Origin: a virus
Virus record (IMG/VR): IMGVR_UViG_3300025590_000017
Span: 1-40,729 of that record
DNA: 40,729 bases
Reading direction: 5' to 3' (one strand)
Below the pieces are notes generated by a model. It did not search any database, was not told the DNA's origin, and saw nothing but the letters and a program-made list of their open reading frames with translations. A program made the translations under genes and the position numbers. Positions 15,803-23,011 of this stretch are shown here, one piece after another; position 1 is the first letter of the stretch; every line of letters starts with the position of its first letter.

Positions 15803-17589
15803 GCCGCTGGGTCTTTGACCTGGAAAGTGACGGACTTTTAGACACAATCACAAAGATACACTGCATCGTGCTTAGGCACATGGAGACAGACGAGGTACGC
15901 TCGTTTGGCCCAGACCAAATTGGTGAGGCATTGCAGCTATTGTCGGACGCAGAAGAGCTCTGTGGGCAAAACTTGATTGCGTATGATATACCGGCACTCC
16001 AGAAGATTTACCCTGACTTCACGGTCACGGCTAAAGTCACCGACACCCTGGTTCTATCCAGGTTGATCAAAAGTACCCTGGCTGAGGATGATTACATTCG
16101 CCACGCCAAGAACCCACACGCATTCCCAAAGAAGATGATGGGGTCTCACAGTCTGAAAGCCTGGGGACTGCGTATGTCCCTGGATAAGAACGAAGACCAC
16201 TTCAAAGGTGACTATGATGGCGGTTGGGAGAACTACAGCCAGGAAATGTTGGACTACTGCATCCTCGATACTAGTGTGACCAAAACGCTGTATGAGCATT
16301 TGATGGATCAGGGCTTCTCCCAGGAGAGCATCGATCTCGAGCACAGCCTGGCAAACATCTGTCTCCGCATTGGCAACAATGGTTGGACCTTTGATAGGGC
16401 CGCTGCTGTCGAGCTGTATGCTGAGTTGTGTCAAAAACGGGATGAACTGAGCCGGGGTTTAGACAGCCTGTTCCCACCCTGGGAAATCACTGAAGAGTTT
16501 ACGCCAGCTAGGGACAATAAGACCCTGGGTTATGTCAAAGGTGAGGTCTTCATCAAGCGTAAGACCGTTGAGTTCAACCCAGGATCCAGGCGTCACATCG
16601 AGTTCTGTCTCAAGCAGAAATATGGTTGGAAGCCTAAGAAGTTTACCCAGGGCCAAGGCCATGCCGAGATCAACGAGACGATCTTGGGTGAACTTGATTA
16701 TCCTGAGGCTCAGAAGCTGTCTGAGTTCTTCATGGTACAGAAGCGCATAGGCCAGTTGGCCGAGGGTCCAGCTGCCTGGCTCAAGAAGGTCGATGATGAC
16801 GGTAAGATCCGCCACACGATCGTCTCTGGGGGCACGATTTCGGGCCGCGCCGCGCATCGATCGCCAAATTTGGCGACAATTCCGAAAGCAGGGTTACCTT
16901 ATGGTGAGAACTGTCGGAAACTATTCACAGTTCCTGCTGGCTGGACGCTGGTGGGCGCGGATCTTTCCGGGCTCGAGTTGCGCACCTTGGCCATGTTCCT
17001 GGATGATGGCGGCGAGTACGCTCGGCAGATCCTCGAAGGTGATATTCATACATATAATCAAAACAGTGCAGGACTAAGTTCACGCAGCGAGGCCAAGAGG
17101 TTCATTTATTCGCTCCTTTTTGGGGCCGGTGATGCCCTGATTGGTAAGATTGTGGGTGGGAATGCAAAGAAAGGTAAAGAGCTCAAAGACAAGTTCAATG
17201 CCTCGATCCCCGCCTACGCAAAGCTCCAGAGCAATCTAAAGAGGGCCGCCCAGCGCGGTTATCTCAAAGGATTGGATGGGCGGTTTCTATACATCAGAGA
17301 AGAGCGAAAGTTGCTCAGTCAGCTACTCCAATCGAGCGGAGCAGTCCTCTGCAAGAAATGGGTCGAACTCATCGACACCGAAATCAACAAGGTCCACGGG
17401 CCGGACCAGGCGTACATAATGGCCTGGGTGCATGATGAAGTTCAAATCGCATGCAAAACCAAGGAGATAGCTGAAGATGTCAGACAAATCGCAATTAGAA
17501 TGGCGGGAGAGGCAGGCCGTCATTTCAAGACAGCCATCAGGATCGATGCCGATGCCGGTCTGGGCGTCACTTGGGCTGACACCCACTGA
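15799..17589 (+). CDS. DNA polymerase I-type (PolA), T7 gp5-like
   Basis: The 596-residue family A polymerase has an active-looking proofreading domain at the N-terminus (Asp7 and Glu9 in VFDLESDG; LIAYDIPAL) and a polymerase domain with motif A DLSGLELR (Asp388), motif B AKRFIYSLLFGAGD and motif C WVHDEVQ (Asp546). The residue equal to T7 Tyr526 / E. coli Phe762 is Tyr437, the form usually linked to fast, virulent replication. The protein is shorter than T7 gp5 (704). The start is a TTG at 15799 overlapping the MazG stop; the exonuclease motif begins only six residues later, so no downstream start is possible. Confidence 0.95.
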   Translation: MSRWVFDLESDGLLDTITKIHCIVLRHMETDEVRSFGPDQIGEALQLLSDAEELCGQNLIAYDIPALQKIYPDFTVTAKVTDTLVLSRLIKSTLAEDDYIRHAKNPHAFPKKMMGSHSLKAWGLRMSLDKNEDHFKGDYDGGWENYSQEMLDYCILDTSVTKTLYEHLMDQGFSQESIDLEHSLANICLRIGNNGWTFDRAAAVELYAELCQKRDELSRGLDSLFPPWEITEEFTPARDNKTLGYVKGEVFIKRKTVEFNPGSRRHIEFCLKQKYGWKPKKFTQGQGHAEINETILGELDYPEAQKLSEFFMVQKRIGQLAEGPAAWLKKVDDDGKIRHTIVSGGTISGRAAHRSPNLATIPKAGLPYGENCRKLFTVPAGWTLVGADLSGLELRTLAMFLDDGGEYARQILEGDIHTYNQNSAGLSSRSEAKRFIYSLLFGAGDALIGKIVGGNAKKGKELKDKFNASIPAYAKLQSNLKRAAQRGYLKGLDGRFLYIREERKLLSQLLQSSGAVLCKKWVELIDTEINKVHGPDQAYIMAWVHDEVQIACKTKEIAEDVRQIAIRMAGEAGRHFKTAIRIDADAGLGVTWADTH

Positions 17590-17866
17590 GGTTACCCAGG
17601 ACGTTGTCGATCTTATGGCTCTTTATATTGTCTTGGATCGCGCCTGGCGGAAGCCCTTCTCAATCAAAAGTAACTTTGCACGAAACACAGCATTCCACGT
17701 TGCCATGACTGCCTCTGAGGGCCTCATCACAATCAAGATCGATGAGGACTTCTTTGGCAATCGCTGGCTGATCACAGAGCACGGAATGGAAACTAAGGAA
17801 GCACTCGATGACCTATTTCAAGACCTTTTTGCAAGAGCCAACGGCAGGGACCACACTCTTAATTGA
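17477..17866 (+). CDS. Hypothetical protein overlapping DNA polymerase end
   Basis: A 129-residue frame overlaps the polymerase gene by 113 bases; an in-frame ATG at 17615 after the polymerase stop would give an 83-residue protein. The part after the overlap (VVDLMALYIVLDRAWRKPF, NTAFHVAMTASEGLITIKIDEDFFGNRWLITEHGME) looks like a small helical, winged-helix-like protein: helix, helix, then a beta wing. DNA binding is therefore possible, but this is an impression, not a match. The stop overlaps the exonuclease gene by 59 bases. Confidence 0.6.
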   Translation: MSDKSQLEWRERQAVISRQPSGSMPMPVWASLGLTPTEVTQDVVDLMALYIVLDRAWRKPFSIKSNFARNTAFHVAMTASEGLITIKIDEDFFGNRWLITEHGMETKEALDDLFQDLFARANGRDHTLN

Positions 17867-18575
17867 TGGAGACCTATACCTCTACCGCGCTTGTGCTGCT
17901 GCTGAAGAAGAAGTGGACTGGGGAGATGATGTCTGGTCCCTATCCACCGACCTGAAGGTGGCAAAGAAGATATTCCAGGACACAATAGACAGCGTCTGTG
18001 AGCACCTGGAGACCCCTCACTTCATCGTATGCCTGAGCGACCGTGACAACTTCCGTAAGGACGTGGACCCTAGCTACAAAGGTGGTCGTAAGAAGGTGAG
18101 AAAGCCGGTCGGCTACCCTACCATGGTCCAGTGGGTCAAAGACACCTTCCGTTGGTACTGTGAGCCTATGCTCGAGGCAGACGACATCATGGGCATCATG
18201 GGTTCAGCCCCAGGACACAGCACGATCATTGTCTCAGACGACAAAGACATGAAGTGTATCCCAGCTAGTCTCTACCGGCCAACAACAGGTGAGCTCTTGG
18301 TGACCAATGAGCGCACTGCTGACTACAACTTCCTGACCCAGGCGCTCATGGGAGATGTGACTGACGGCTATTCAGGATGCCCTAAGATTGGCTTGGTCAC
18401 GGCCAAGAAGATCCTGGACAAGAACCCCAGCTGGTCTGCGGTTGTTGCCGCTTACCAAAAGCAAAACCTCAATGAAACCTATGCGCTGACCCAAGCGCGA
18501 CTGGCTCGCATCCTCCGATATTCCGATTGGGACCTCGAGGGCCGCCAGATTAAACTGTGGGAGCCAACAAGATGA
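17808..18575 (+). CDS. 5'-3' exonuclease, T7 gp6 / FEN-like
   Basis: The 255-residue nuclease belongs to the 5' nuclease (PIN/FEN) fold. Visible acidic sites are LLIDGDLYLYRACAAAEEE (residues about 17-35), FIVCLSDRDNFRKDVDPSYKGGR with the family's D-x-x-x-x-R helix, MLEADDIMG, and TIIVSDDKDMKCIP, then GDVTDGYSGCPKIGLVTAKKIL, the H3TH-type DNA-binding part. It would remove RNA primers and digest host DNA. ATG 17808 follows AAGGAA by 7 bases inside the upstream gene. Its TGA overlaps the next ATG. Confidence 0.92.
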   Translation: MTYFKTFLQEPTAGTTLLIDGDLYLYRACAAAEEEVDWGDDVWSLSTDLKVAKKIFQDTIDSVCEHLETPHFIVCLSDRDNFRKDVDPSYKGGRKKVRKPVGYPTMVQWVKDTFRWYCEPMLEADDIMGIMGSAPGHSTIIVSDDKDMKCIPASLYRPTTGELLVTNERTADYNFLTQALMGDVTDGYSGCPKIGLVTAKKILDKNPSWSAVVAAYQKQNLNETYALTQARLARILRYSDWDLEGRQIKLWEPTR

Positions 18576-18970
18576 ACATGAGTGTCGCATTCAAATGCAG
18601 AAACCTAAACGACGAGCAGGAGTTTATGCTGGGGCAGGCCATGCTTCACCATGAGAGCCGAATAGACCGCTCGTATCTGTCTCTGGTAGACAAGAGGACG
18701 GGTGATTGGGCTACAGTCAAGAAGCCCCTCAAGAAGTCTGCCAGACGCGCAATGCTGCGGTGGTTTCACGACTACACATATGACCGTGAGTTCACCCTAG
18801 CAGCATTACTTGAGAACAACGGTAGAAACTGTGTGTACCACATGACCCGTAAGTTAGTTGCTGCCGGTGCACTTACTGAAGTCTCAGAGCATGGTGGGGG
18901 CGCTGCTGGTGCCAAGATATACATCGTATCTGACCGTCAAGTGATCGGGAGGATGTTAGCCGATGGATAA
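18572..18970 (+). CDS. Hypothetical protein, possible winged-helix
   Basis: The 132-residue protein has a basic, helical middle (KKSARRAMLRWFHDYTYDREFTLAALL), then NCVYHMTRKLVAAGALTEVSEHGGG and IYIVSDRQV. The helix-turn-helix-like part followed by a short beta pair resembles a winged-helix DNA-binding domain (MarR-like layout), but I cannot name a family. ATG 18572 overlaps the exonuclease stop (ATGA) and has GGGAG 8 bases upstream; an in-frame ATG six bases later is an alternative. It may regulate or assist replication genes. Confidence 0.7.
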   Translation: MNMSVAFKCRNLNDEQEFMLGQAMLHHESRIDRSYLSLVDKRTGDWATVKKPLKKSARRAMLRWFHDYTYDREFTLAALLENNGRNCVYHMTRKLVAAGALTEVSEHGGGAAGAKIYIVSDRQVIGRMLADG

Positions 18971-19133
18971 AGACAACGATCTGATCAAAGTGACAGAGGT
19001 GCATGAGCATGAAGATGGTAGTGCCACGCTGCAAGTAGAATGTAGCCCAGAGACTTTTGCAGCAATCTTCAATGTGGGCTTCGTGTCTCTGGTCAAAGCG
19101 GGACTGTACTGGGAGACAGCCAATGGAAACTGA
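18963..19133 (+). CDS. 56-residue conserved small phage protein
   Basis: A short frame beginning MDKDNDLIKVTEVHEHEDGS continues with ATLQVECSPETFAAIFNVGF and VSLVKAGLYWETANGN. The acidic start, Gly-Ser-Ala-x-Leu strand and terminal helix resemble short proteins I recall from many marine phages (a strand then GF-x-S-L-x-x-A), with no known role. Its ATG overlaps the upstream stop by 8 bases and its stop overlaps the next gene by 11, fitting the dense operon. It is easy to miss because of its size. Confidence 0.65.
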   Translation: MDKDNDLIKVTEVHEHEDGSATLQVECSPETFAAIFNVGFVSLVKAGLYWETANGN

Positions 19134-19368
19134 AGACATCGTCAACCGCCCGTCTCATTACACCCAGTATGCGATCGAGCCCATTACCTTCATCATGACC
19201 AACAAATTGGCGTTCCATGTTGGGAACATCATAAAATATGCGGTCAGGGCTGGCTCCAAGGCGTACCCAAACCAAACCCCAGAACAATCTGAAATCACTG
19301 ATCTGCGCAAAGCGATGCGCTACTGCGAAATGCGGATCGGCCAATTAGAAAGCCAGGACGAACTATGA
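19123..19368 (+). CDS. DUF3310 protein
   Basis: The 81-residue protein shows the DUF3310 pattern: VNRPSHYTQYAIEPITFI at the N-terminus, HVGNIIKYAVRAGSKA in the middle and DLRKAMRYCEMRI near the end. The family is common in tailed phages and often annotated as a nucleotide kinase-like protein, but its biochemical role is not established. Location directly before ribonucleotide reductase, with start-stop overlap (ATGA at 19365), is consistent with a link to nucleotide metabolism. Confidence 0.88.
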   Translation: METEDIVNRPSHYTQYAIEPITFIMTNKLAFHVGNIIKYAVRAGSKAYPNQTPEQSEITDLRKAMRYCEMRIGQLESQDEL

Positions 19369-21479
19369 ACTCTTTTGCCAACTCTGTTTCCCTTCCAACC
19401 GATTATCAATCATTTATCCACCAGTCCCGTTACAGTAAGTTCATGGACACCTTGAACCGCCGGGAGACCTTTAACGAGACTGTCGATCGCTACATTGCCA
19501 ATGTGGTCTCCCCTGTCCTCATGAAGAGCTTGGATTTCTTCCAGGCCCGTGACGTTCAGAACGAGATCCGGGAGGCTATCTTAAACCTCGAGGTCATGCC
19601 ATCGATGCGGTGCATGATGAGTGCCGGTCCTGGTCTCGATCGGTCCAACGTGGCTGGGTTCAACTGTAGCTATACTGCTGTCGATCACCCTCGGGTATTC
19701 GATGAGGTCCTGTATATACTGATGTGTGGCACCGGCGTTGGCTTCTCTGTTGAGCGTAAGAATGTAGAGCAGCTGCCCACATTGCCGGAGAAGATGACGC
19801 CAATTGACATGACCATCGTGGTCGAGGACAGCAAAGAGGGCTGGGCTGACGCCTACCGCCAGCTGATCGATGAGCTGTACCAGGGCAACGTGCCTAAGTG
19901 GGACGTGAGCAAGGTACGCGCTGCCGGTGAGCGGTTGATGACCTTTGGTGGACGTGCGTCTGGCCCAGATCCCCTGGTGGATCTCTTCCGACATACGATC
20001 GACACTTTCACGTTGGCTGAGAACTCCAAGTTGACGCCCATCGAGGTACACTCGATCATGTGTAAGATTGGCGAGGTCGTCGTCGTAGGTGGTGTACGCC
20101 GGTCAGCCATGATCAGCCTGAGTGACCTGGATGATCCAGAGCTGCGCCTGGCTAAGAGTTCTTCTTATGATGTCCAAGATTTCACTTTAACAGCTGAAAC
20201 TGACACAGCCTGGTACTACTCAATCACAATGGGTAACCAGCCTGGCGTTAACGAGGCCTATGACATCAAGCTAACCAAGGGGCCAACCAAGGATGACTTC
20301 GACCAGCACACCCTGGTTACCAAAAAGAAGATCGGTTGGTGGCAGCTGTCCCCACACTTTGCCCTGGCCAACAACAGTGTGGCCTATGAAGACACACCAG
20401 AACGTGAGCTCTTCGATGAGGAATGGGCTTCCCTGGTTGCCTCAGGCTCAGGTGAACGTGGGATCTTCAACCGTGCTGCTGTCATCTCCAAGGTGCAGCG
20501 TGAGGGACGGCGTGAGGTGTCTGACTTCGGGACCAACCCGTGTTCTGAGATCACCCTTAAATCAGCCCAGTTTTGCAACCTAACGTCTGTCGTTGCCCGT
20601 GCTAACGACACTGTAGGCAGCCTGGCTCGCAAGGTACGCATTGCGTCCATCCTGGGCACTATCCAGGCTACGCTGACCAAGTTCCCTTACCTGCGTCCTA
20701 TCTGGCAGGAGAACACAGAAGCTGAGGCCCTCTTGGGTGTAAGCATCACGGGTATCTTGGATTGCCGTCTGTTGACCCATGAGAATGCGGGATTGGATGA
20801 AACACTGAAAGGCTTGCGCCGTATCGCTGTGGATACCAACGCCACATATGCTGGCTACCTGGGCATCAATAAGTCAGCAGCTGTGACTTGCGTCAAACCT
20901 GAGGGCACTAGCAGCCAGCTGAATGATAGCTCGAGTGGGATCCACGCACGTCACAGTGCCTACTACACTCGAACTGTCCGTGCTGACACCAAAGACCCCA
21001 TCACTGAGTTCATGATTGACCAGGGCATTCCACATGAGCCTTGCGTCATGAAACCAGACACGACTGTGGTCTTCGCTTTCCCAGTGAAAGCACCAGAGGG
21101 AGCAGTGACTCGCAATGACATGACTGCAATTGAACAGTTGGAGCTATGGCTGACATACCAACGCGCCTGGTGTTGCCACAAACCATCGATCACAGTCTCA
21201 GTGGGACCAGAGGAGTGGGATGAAGTGGGTGACTGGGTCTATGCTCACTTCGATGAGATGTCTGGCGTGTCTTTCCTCCCCAGGTCAGACCACACATATG
21301 CCCAGGCACCTTACCAGGACATCTCATCTGAACAGTATGAGACAGCCATGGAGACATTCCCTAAGTCGATCGACTGGGACACACTAGCTCTCTATGAACG
21401 TGGTGATACTACTGTCGGGTCTCAGACCCTGGCTTGCACTGGTGATGTCTGTGAGATTGTAGACCTAACAGCAGCCTAA
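19365..21479 (+). CDS. nrdJ: Class II (B12-dependent) ribonucleotide reductase
   Basis: The 704-residue enzyme converts ribonucleotides to deoxyribonucleotides using adenosylcobalamin. It resembles the monomeric Lactobacillus-type enzyme: Cys101 in GFNCSY, Cys393 in NPCSEI (radical site with Glu395), Cys404 in QFCNLT, and the C-terminal redox pair Cys691/Cys696 (LACTGDVCEIVD). The 11-residue spacing of Cys393 and Cys404 and the C-x4-C pair equal those I recall for that enzyme. No partner subunit is encoded. Residues about 265-325, between ISLSDLDDPELRLAKS and SPHFALANNSVAY, look inserted compared with related phage enzymes. The host must supply or import cobalamin. The start overlaps the DUF3310 stop. 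Confidence 0.93.
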   Translation: MNSFANSVSLPTDYQSFIHQSRYSKFMDTLNRRETFNETVDRYIANVVSPVLMKSLDFFQARDVQNEIREAILNLEVMPSMRCMMSAGPGLDRSNVAGFNCSYTAVDHPRVFDEVLYILMCGTGVGFSVERKNVEQLPTLPEKMTPIDMTIVVEDSKEGWADAYRQLIDELYQGNVPKWDVSKVRAAGERLMTFGGRASGPDPLVDLFRHTIDTFTLAENSKLTPIEVHSIMCKIGEVVVVGGVRRSAMISLSDLDDPELRLAKSSSYDVQDFTLTAETDTAWYYSITMGNQPGVNEAYDIKLTKGPTKDDFDQHTLVTKKKIGWWQLSPHFALANNSVAYEDTPERELFDEEWASLVASGSGERGIFNRAAVISKVQREGRREVSDFGTNPCSEITLKSAQFCNLTSVVARANDTVGSLARKVRIASILGTIQATLTKFPYLRPIWQENTEAEALLGVSITGILDCRLLTHENAGLDETLKGLRRIAVDTNATYAGYLGINKSAAVTCVKPEGTSSQLNDSSSGIHARHSAYYTRTVRADTKDPITEFMIDQGIPHEPCVMKPDTTVVFAFPVKAPEGAVTRNDMTAIEQLELWLTYQRAWCCHKPSITVSVGPEEWDEVGDWVYAHFDEMSGVSFLPRSDHTYAQAPYQDISSEQYETAMETFPKSIDWDTLALYERGDTTVGSQTLACTGDVCEIVDLTAA

Positions 21480-21493
21480 GCTGTAAACTAAAA

Positions 21494-21550
21494 GAGGAGA
21501 CGAAGGTGTTCCACATAGCCTTGGCCACGGTCAGCTGCCTTCGTCTCCTC
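21494..21550. repeat. Perfect 13-bp inverted repeat after nrdJ
   Basis: GAGGAGACGAAGG (21494-21506) is the exact reverse complement of 21538-21550, with a 31-base loop. There is no T run. It may act as a terminator or RNA stabiliser at the end of the replication operon, or be a protein-binding site. Confidence 0.7.
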
Positions 21551-21688
21551 CCGGATCTTGCGACCCGGATACTGAATGCGCACCATAATGTCCGACATTC
21601 AAGTATTATCTAGGTCAACGGATAGTTGTTCATGCTCTGGACATATTGTGTTCTCCCTCAGTTCTACCGTTGTGACCTAACGTAACTA

Positions 21689-21706
21689 CTAAGAGACCCC
21701 TCTAGA
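21689..21706 (+). promoter_or_regulatory. Phage RNA polymerase promoter candidate
   Basis: CTAAGAGACCCCTCTAGA differs from the exact 18-base motif at two positions only. It lies about 235 bases before the DUF1127-like gene and would transcribe the structured stretch that follows. Confidence 0.62.
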
Positions 21707-21743
21707 GAGAAGACCTAAGTCTCGTACTGTGTCTAATCTCATG

Positions 21744-21831
21744 CCAGGCCTCCCGCACTCCAGAGTAGCTGTCCCCATGATGTCCTCCCGGTCATACGGG
21801 TGATACACTTAGGGGTGCGGTAGAGACCTGG
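21744..21831 (+). ncRNA. Candidate structured RNA / leader hairpin
   Basis: CCAGG (21744-21748) pairs with CCTGG (21827-21831), CCGCACTCC (21753-21761) pairs with GGGGTGCGG (21812-21820), and an inner CCCG (21787-21790) pairs with CGGG (21797-21800). The fold starts about 38 bases after a promoter motif. It could be a small RNA or a leader that controls translation; no known family recognised. Confidence 0.4.
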
Positions 21832-21854
21832 TTGTCCCTTGGTGGTGGGAGCAT

Positions 21855-21914
21855 ATGGCTCACAAACCTCCGTCAACTCAGGCTCGTAACAACATAAGAG
21901 CCACTGTTAACTAG
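21855..21914 (+). CDS. Possible 19-residue leader peptide
   Basis: ATG 21855 follows GGTGGGAG and encodes MAHKPPSTQARNNIRATVN; its stop codon overlaps the AGGAAA ribosome site of the next gene, which would allow coupling. The ribosome site is somewhat close to the ATG. Evidence is weak. Confidence 0.25.
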   Translation: MAHKPPSTQARNNIRATVN

Positions 21915-21923
21915 GAAACGCCC

Positions 21924-22145
21924 ATGTTGAGGTTCATCATCCGCAAACTCAAGCTCCTGGTCTTAACCTTGCAGGCTTATGAGATGCACTGGTTGGCCAA
22001 TAGATCAGCTGAAGTATTACGTCTGCACTCATCGTACCAACTCAAGGATCTTGGTCTTAACAAAGGTGGCATTACCCATGCCGCCCATCATAAGTGCCCC
22101 ATCTGTCATCCAAAGGTCTGGCAAGAGTGGACCAAGGATGTGTGA
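21924..22145 (+). CDS. DUF1127 (YjiS)-like small protein
   Basis: The 73-residue protein has a basic hydrophobic start (MLRFIIRKLKLLVLTLQAYEMH) and a centre reading RSAEVLRLHSSYQLKDLGLNKGGIT, which fits the DUF1127 pattern Leu-x-x-Leu-(Ser)-x-x-x-Leu-x-Asp-(Ile/Leu)-Gly-Leu-x-x-x-x-Ile. DUF1127 proteins are small, arginine-rich and abundant in alphaproteobacteria; some affect RNA turnover and phosphate or carbon metabolism. A phage copy could modulate host RNA or regulation. The C-terminus adds HHKCPICHPKVWQEW, a His/Cys-rich tail unusual for the family. AGGAAA precedes the ATG. Confidence 0.6.
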   Translation: MLRFIIRKLKLLVLTLQAYEMHWLANRSAEVLRLHSSYQLKDLGLNKGGITHAAHHKCPICHPKVWQEWTKDV

Positions 22146-22180
22146 TCGTCTGTCATCCAAGGTGTGACCAAGGTGTGTGA
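22102..22180 (+). repeat. Partial direct duplication at the DUF1127-like gene end
   Basis: TCTGTCATCCAA occurs at 22102-22113 and 22149-22160, and each copy is followed by GACCAAGG(A)TGTGTGA. The second, shorter copy (22149-22180) lies just after the stop codon and looks like a decayed tandem duplicate of the gene's 3' end. Confidence 0.6.
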
Positions 22181-22363
22181 CTTAGGTCCGTATTCTGTAC
22201 TTAAAGATCGAGCCCTTCAGCCAGACAAGAATTACAGAAGGTCAGCACTAATGACCTAATGTCTACCAAGCGTCATCAGATAAAGTATCCGTTGACCTTC
22301 AGTCATCAACGATATCAGAGGCTTAGGCTACCTGGTATCAATCAATGTCAATCAATCAATCCC

Positions 22364-22381
22364 ATTTGGGTCCCCTATCGT
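22364..22381 (+). promoter_or_regulatory. Weak phage promoter-like motif
   Basis: ATTTGGGTCCCCTATCGT matches 12 of 18 positions of the exact motif, keeping the GGG-x-CCCCT core. It lies about 135 bases before the tail appendage gene. Confidence 0.35.
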
Positions 22382-22473
22382 CATTCTGAGGCCCCGGTGG
22401 GTCAATCAATAAGACGATTTCAAAAGTGGGGACTAAAGGCCGCGTTGTTGTTGTTGTTGTCCGACCTCGTTAA

Positions 22474-22491
22474 CGTGGGGTCCCCCCTGAA
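22474..22491 (+). promoter_or_regulatory. Phage promoter candidate before the tail genes
   Basis: CGTGGGGTCCCCCCTGAA matches 12 of 18 positions, keeping GGG-x-CCCC. It lies 25 bases upstream of the next ATG, where a late promoter would be expected. Confidence 0.45.
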
Positions 22492-22516
22492 AACCAAAGT
22501 ATAAAAGGAACCCAAG

Positions 22517-23011
22517 ATGGGCCTAGAAACCGGAACCTACCTAGACGCCTTGGTCCCTACGAACCCCGCGTCCACTGACGGTCTTGCGCAAGCTGACGAC
22601 CACATCCGCCTCCTCAAGAGTGCGCTAAAGAACACTTTGCCCAACCTAAGTGGCGCTGTGAGTGCCACACAGGCTGAACTCAACGTCCTCGCTGGTATCA
22701 CCAGTTCCACCTCTGACCTCAACGTCCTCGATGGCATCACAGCCACCACAGCGCAACTCAACTTCACTGCTGGTGTCACTAGCAACATCCAGACACAGAT
22801 GAACGCTAAGGCACCCCTGGCATCTCCTACGTTCACTGGTACGCTCAACGCCCCTACAGCCAATGTCACCACAGTTGATTTAGGCGACTGGACGATCACT
22901 CAGAGTGGCGCAAACCTTTTGTTTTCTCACAACGGGACTGCTCGTTTTAAGTTGTCTAGCTCTGGTGCGCTGACTGTTGAGGGCGACATTACAGCATTTG
23001 GAGATGCGTGA
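22517..23011 (+). CDS. Tail appendage protein with phage tail repeats
   Basis: The 164-residue protein starts METGTYLDALVPTNPAST-like (MGLETGTYLDALVP), an N-terminus I associate with podovirus tail fibre attachment. Residues about 55-105 carry tail-fibre repeats (AELNVLAGIT, SDLNVLDGIT, AQLNFTAGVT), then NAKAPLASPTFTGTL and a beta-rich end. This is the shaft of a short appendage, with the tip probably supplied by the next gene. AAAAGGAA precedes ATG 22517, and the TGA overlaps the next start. Confidence 0.82.
   Translation: MGLETGTYLDALVPTNPASTDGLAQADDHIRLLKSALKNTLPNLSGAVSATQAELNVLAGITSSTSDLNVLDGITATTAQLNFTAGVTSNIQTQMNAKAPLASPTFTGTLNAPTANVTTVDLGDWTITQSGANLLFSHNGTARFKLSSSGALTVEGDITAFGDA

Larger units (their letters stand above)
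21551..21923. other. Gene-poor regulatory stretch between nrdJ and DUF1127-like gene
   Basis: No convincing long gene is present. The stretch contains small palindromes (for example AATGTCCGACATT near 21589), a promoter motif at 21689, a large hairpin at 21744-21831 and a possible 19-codon leader at 21855. It has the look of a transcribed leader or small RNA region. Confidence 0.5.
22181..22516. other. Noncoding stretch with short repeats before tail genes
   Basis: No reliable gene is seen. It contains the inverted repeat AGGTCA/TGACCT (22239-22257), ATCA tandem repeats (22337-22360, again near 22401), a GTT run (about 22444-22458) and two promoter-like motifs. An 81-codon frame at 22259 spans these repeats, has no ribosome site and is not accepted. 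Confidence 0.55.

Noticed and set aside
20154-20342. Intein in the ribonucleotide reductase
   Set aside because: Only about 60 residues, no Cys/Ser start or His-Asn end, no splicing blocks.
22337-22408. CRISPR-like array
   Set aside because: The ATCA repeats are microsatellite-like, only a few bases long and without spacers of regular size.
22259-22504. 81-codon frame before the tail appendage gene
   Set aside because: No ribosome site, spans ATCA and GTT microrepeats and two promoter-like motifs, and the product has no protein-like pattern.
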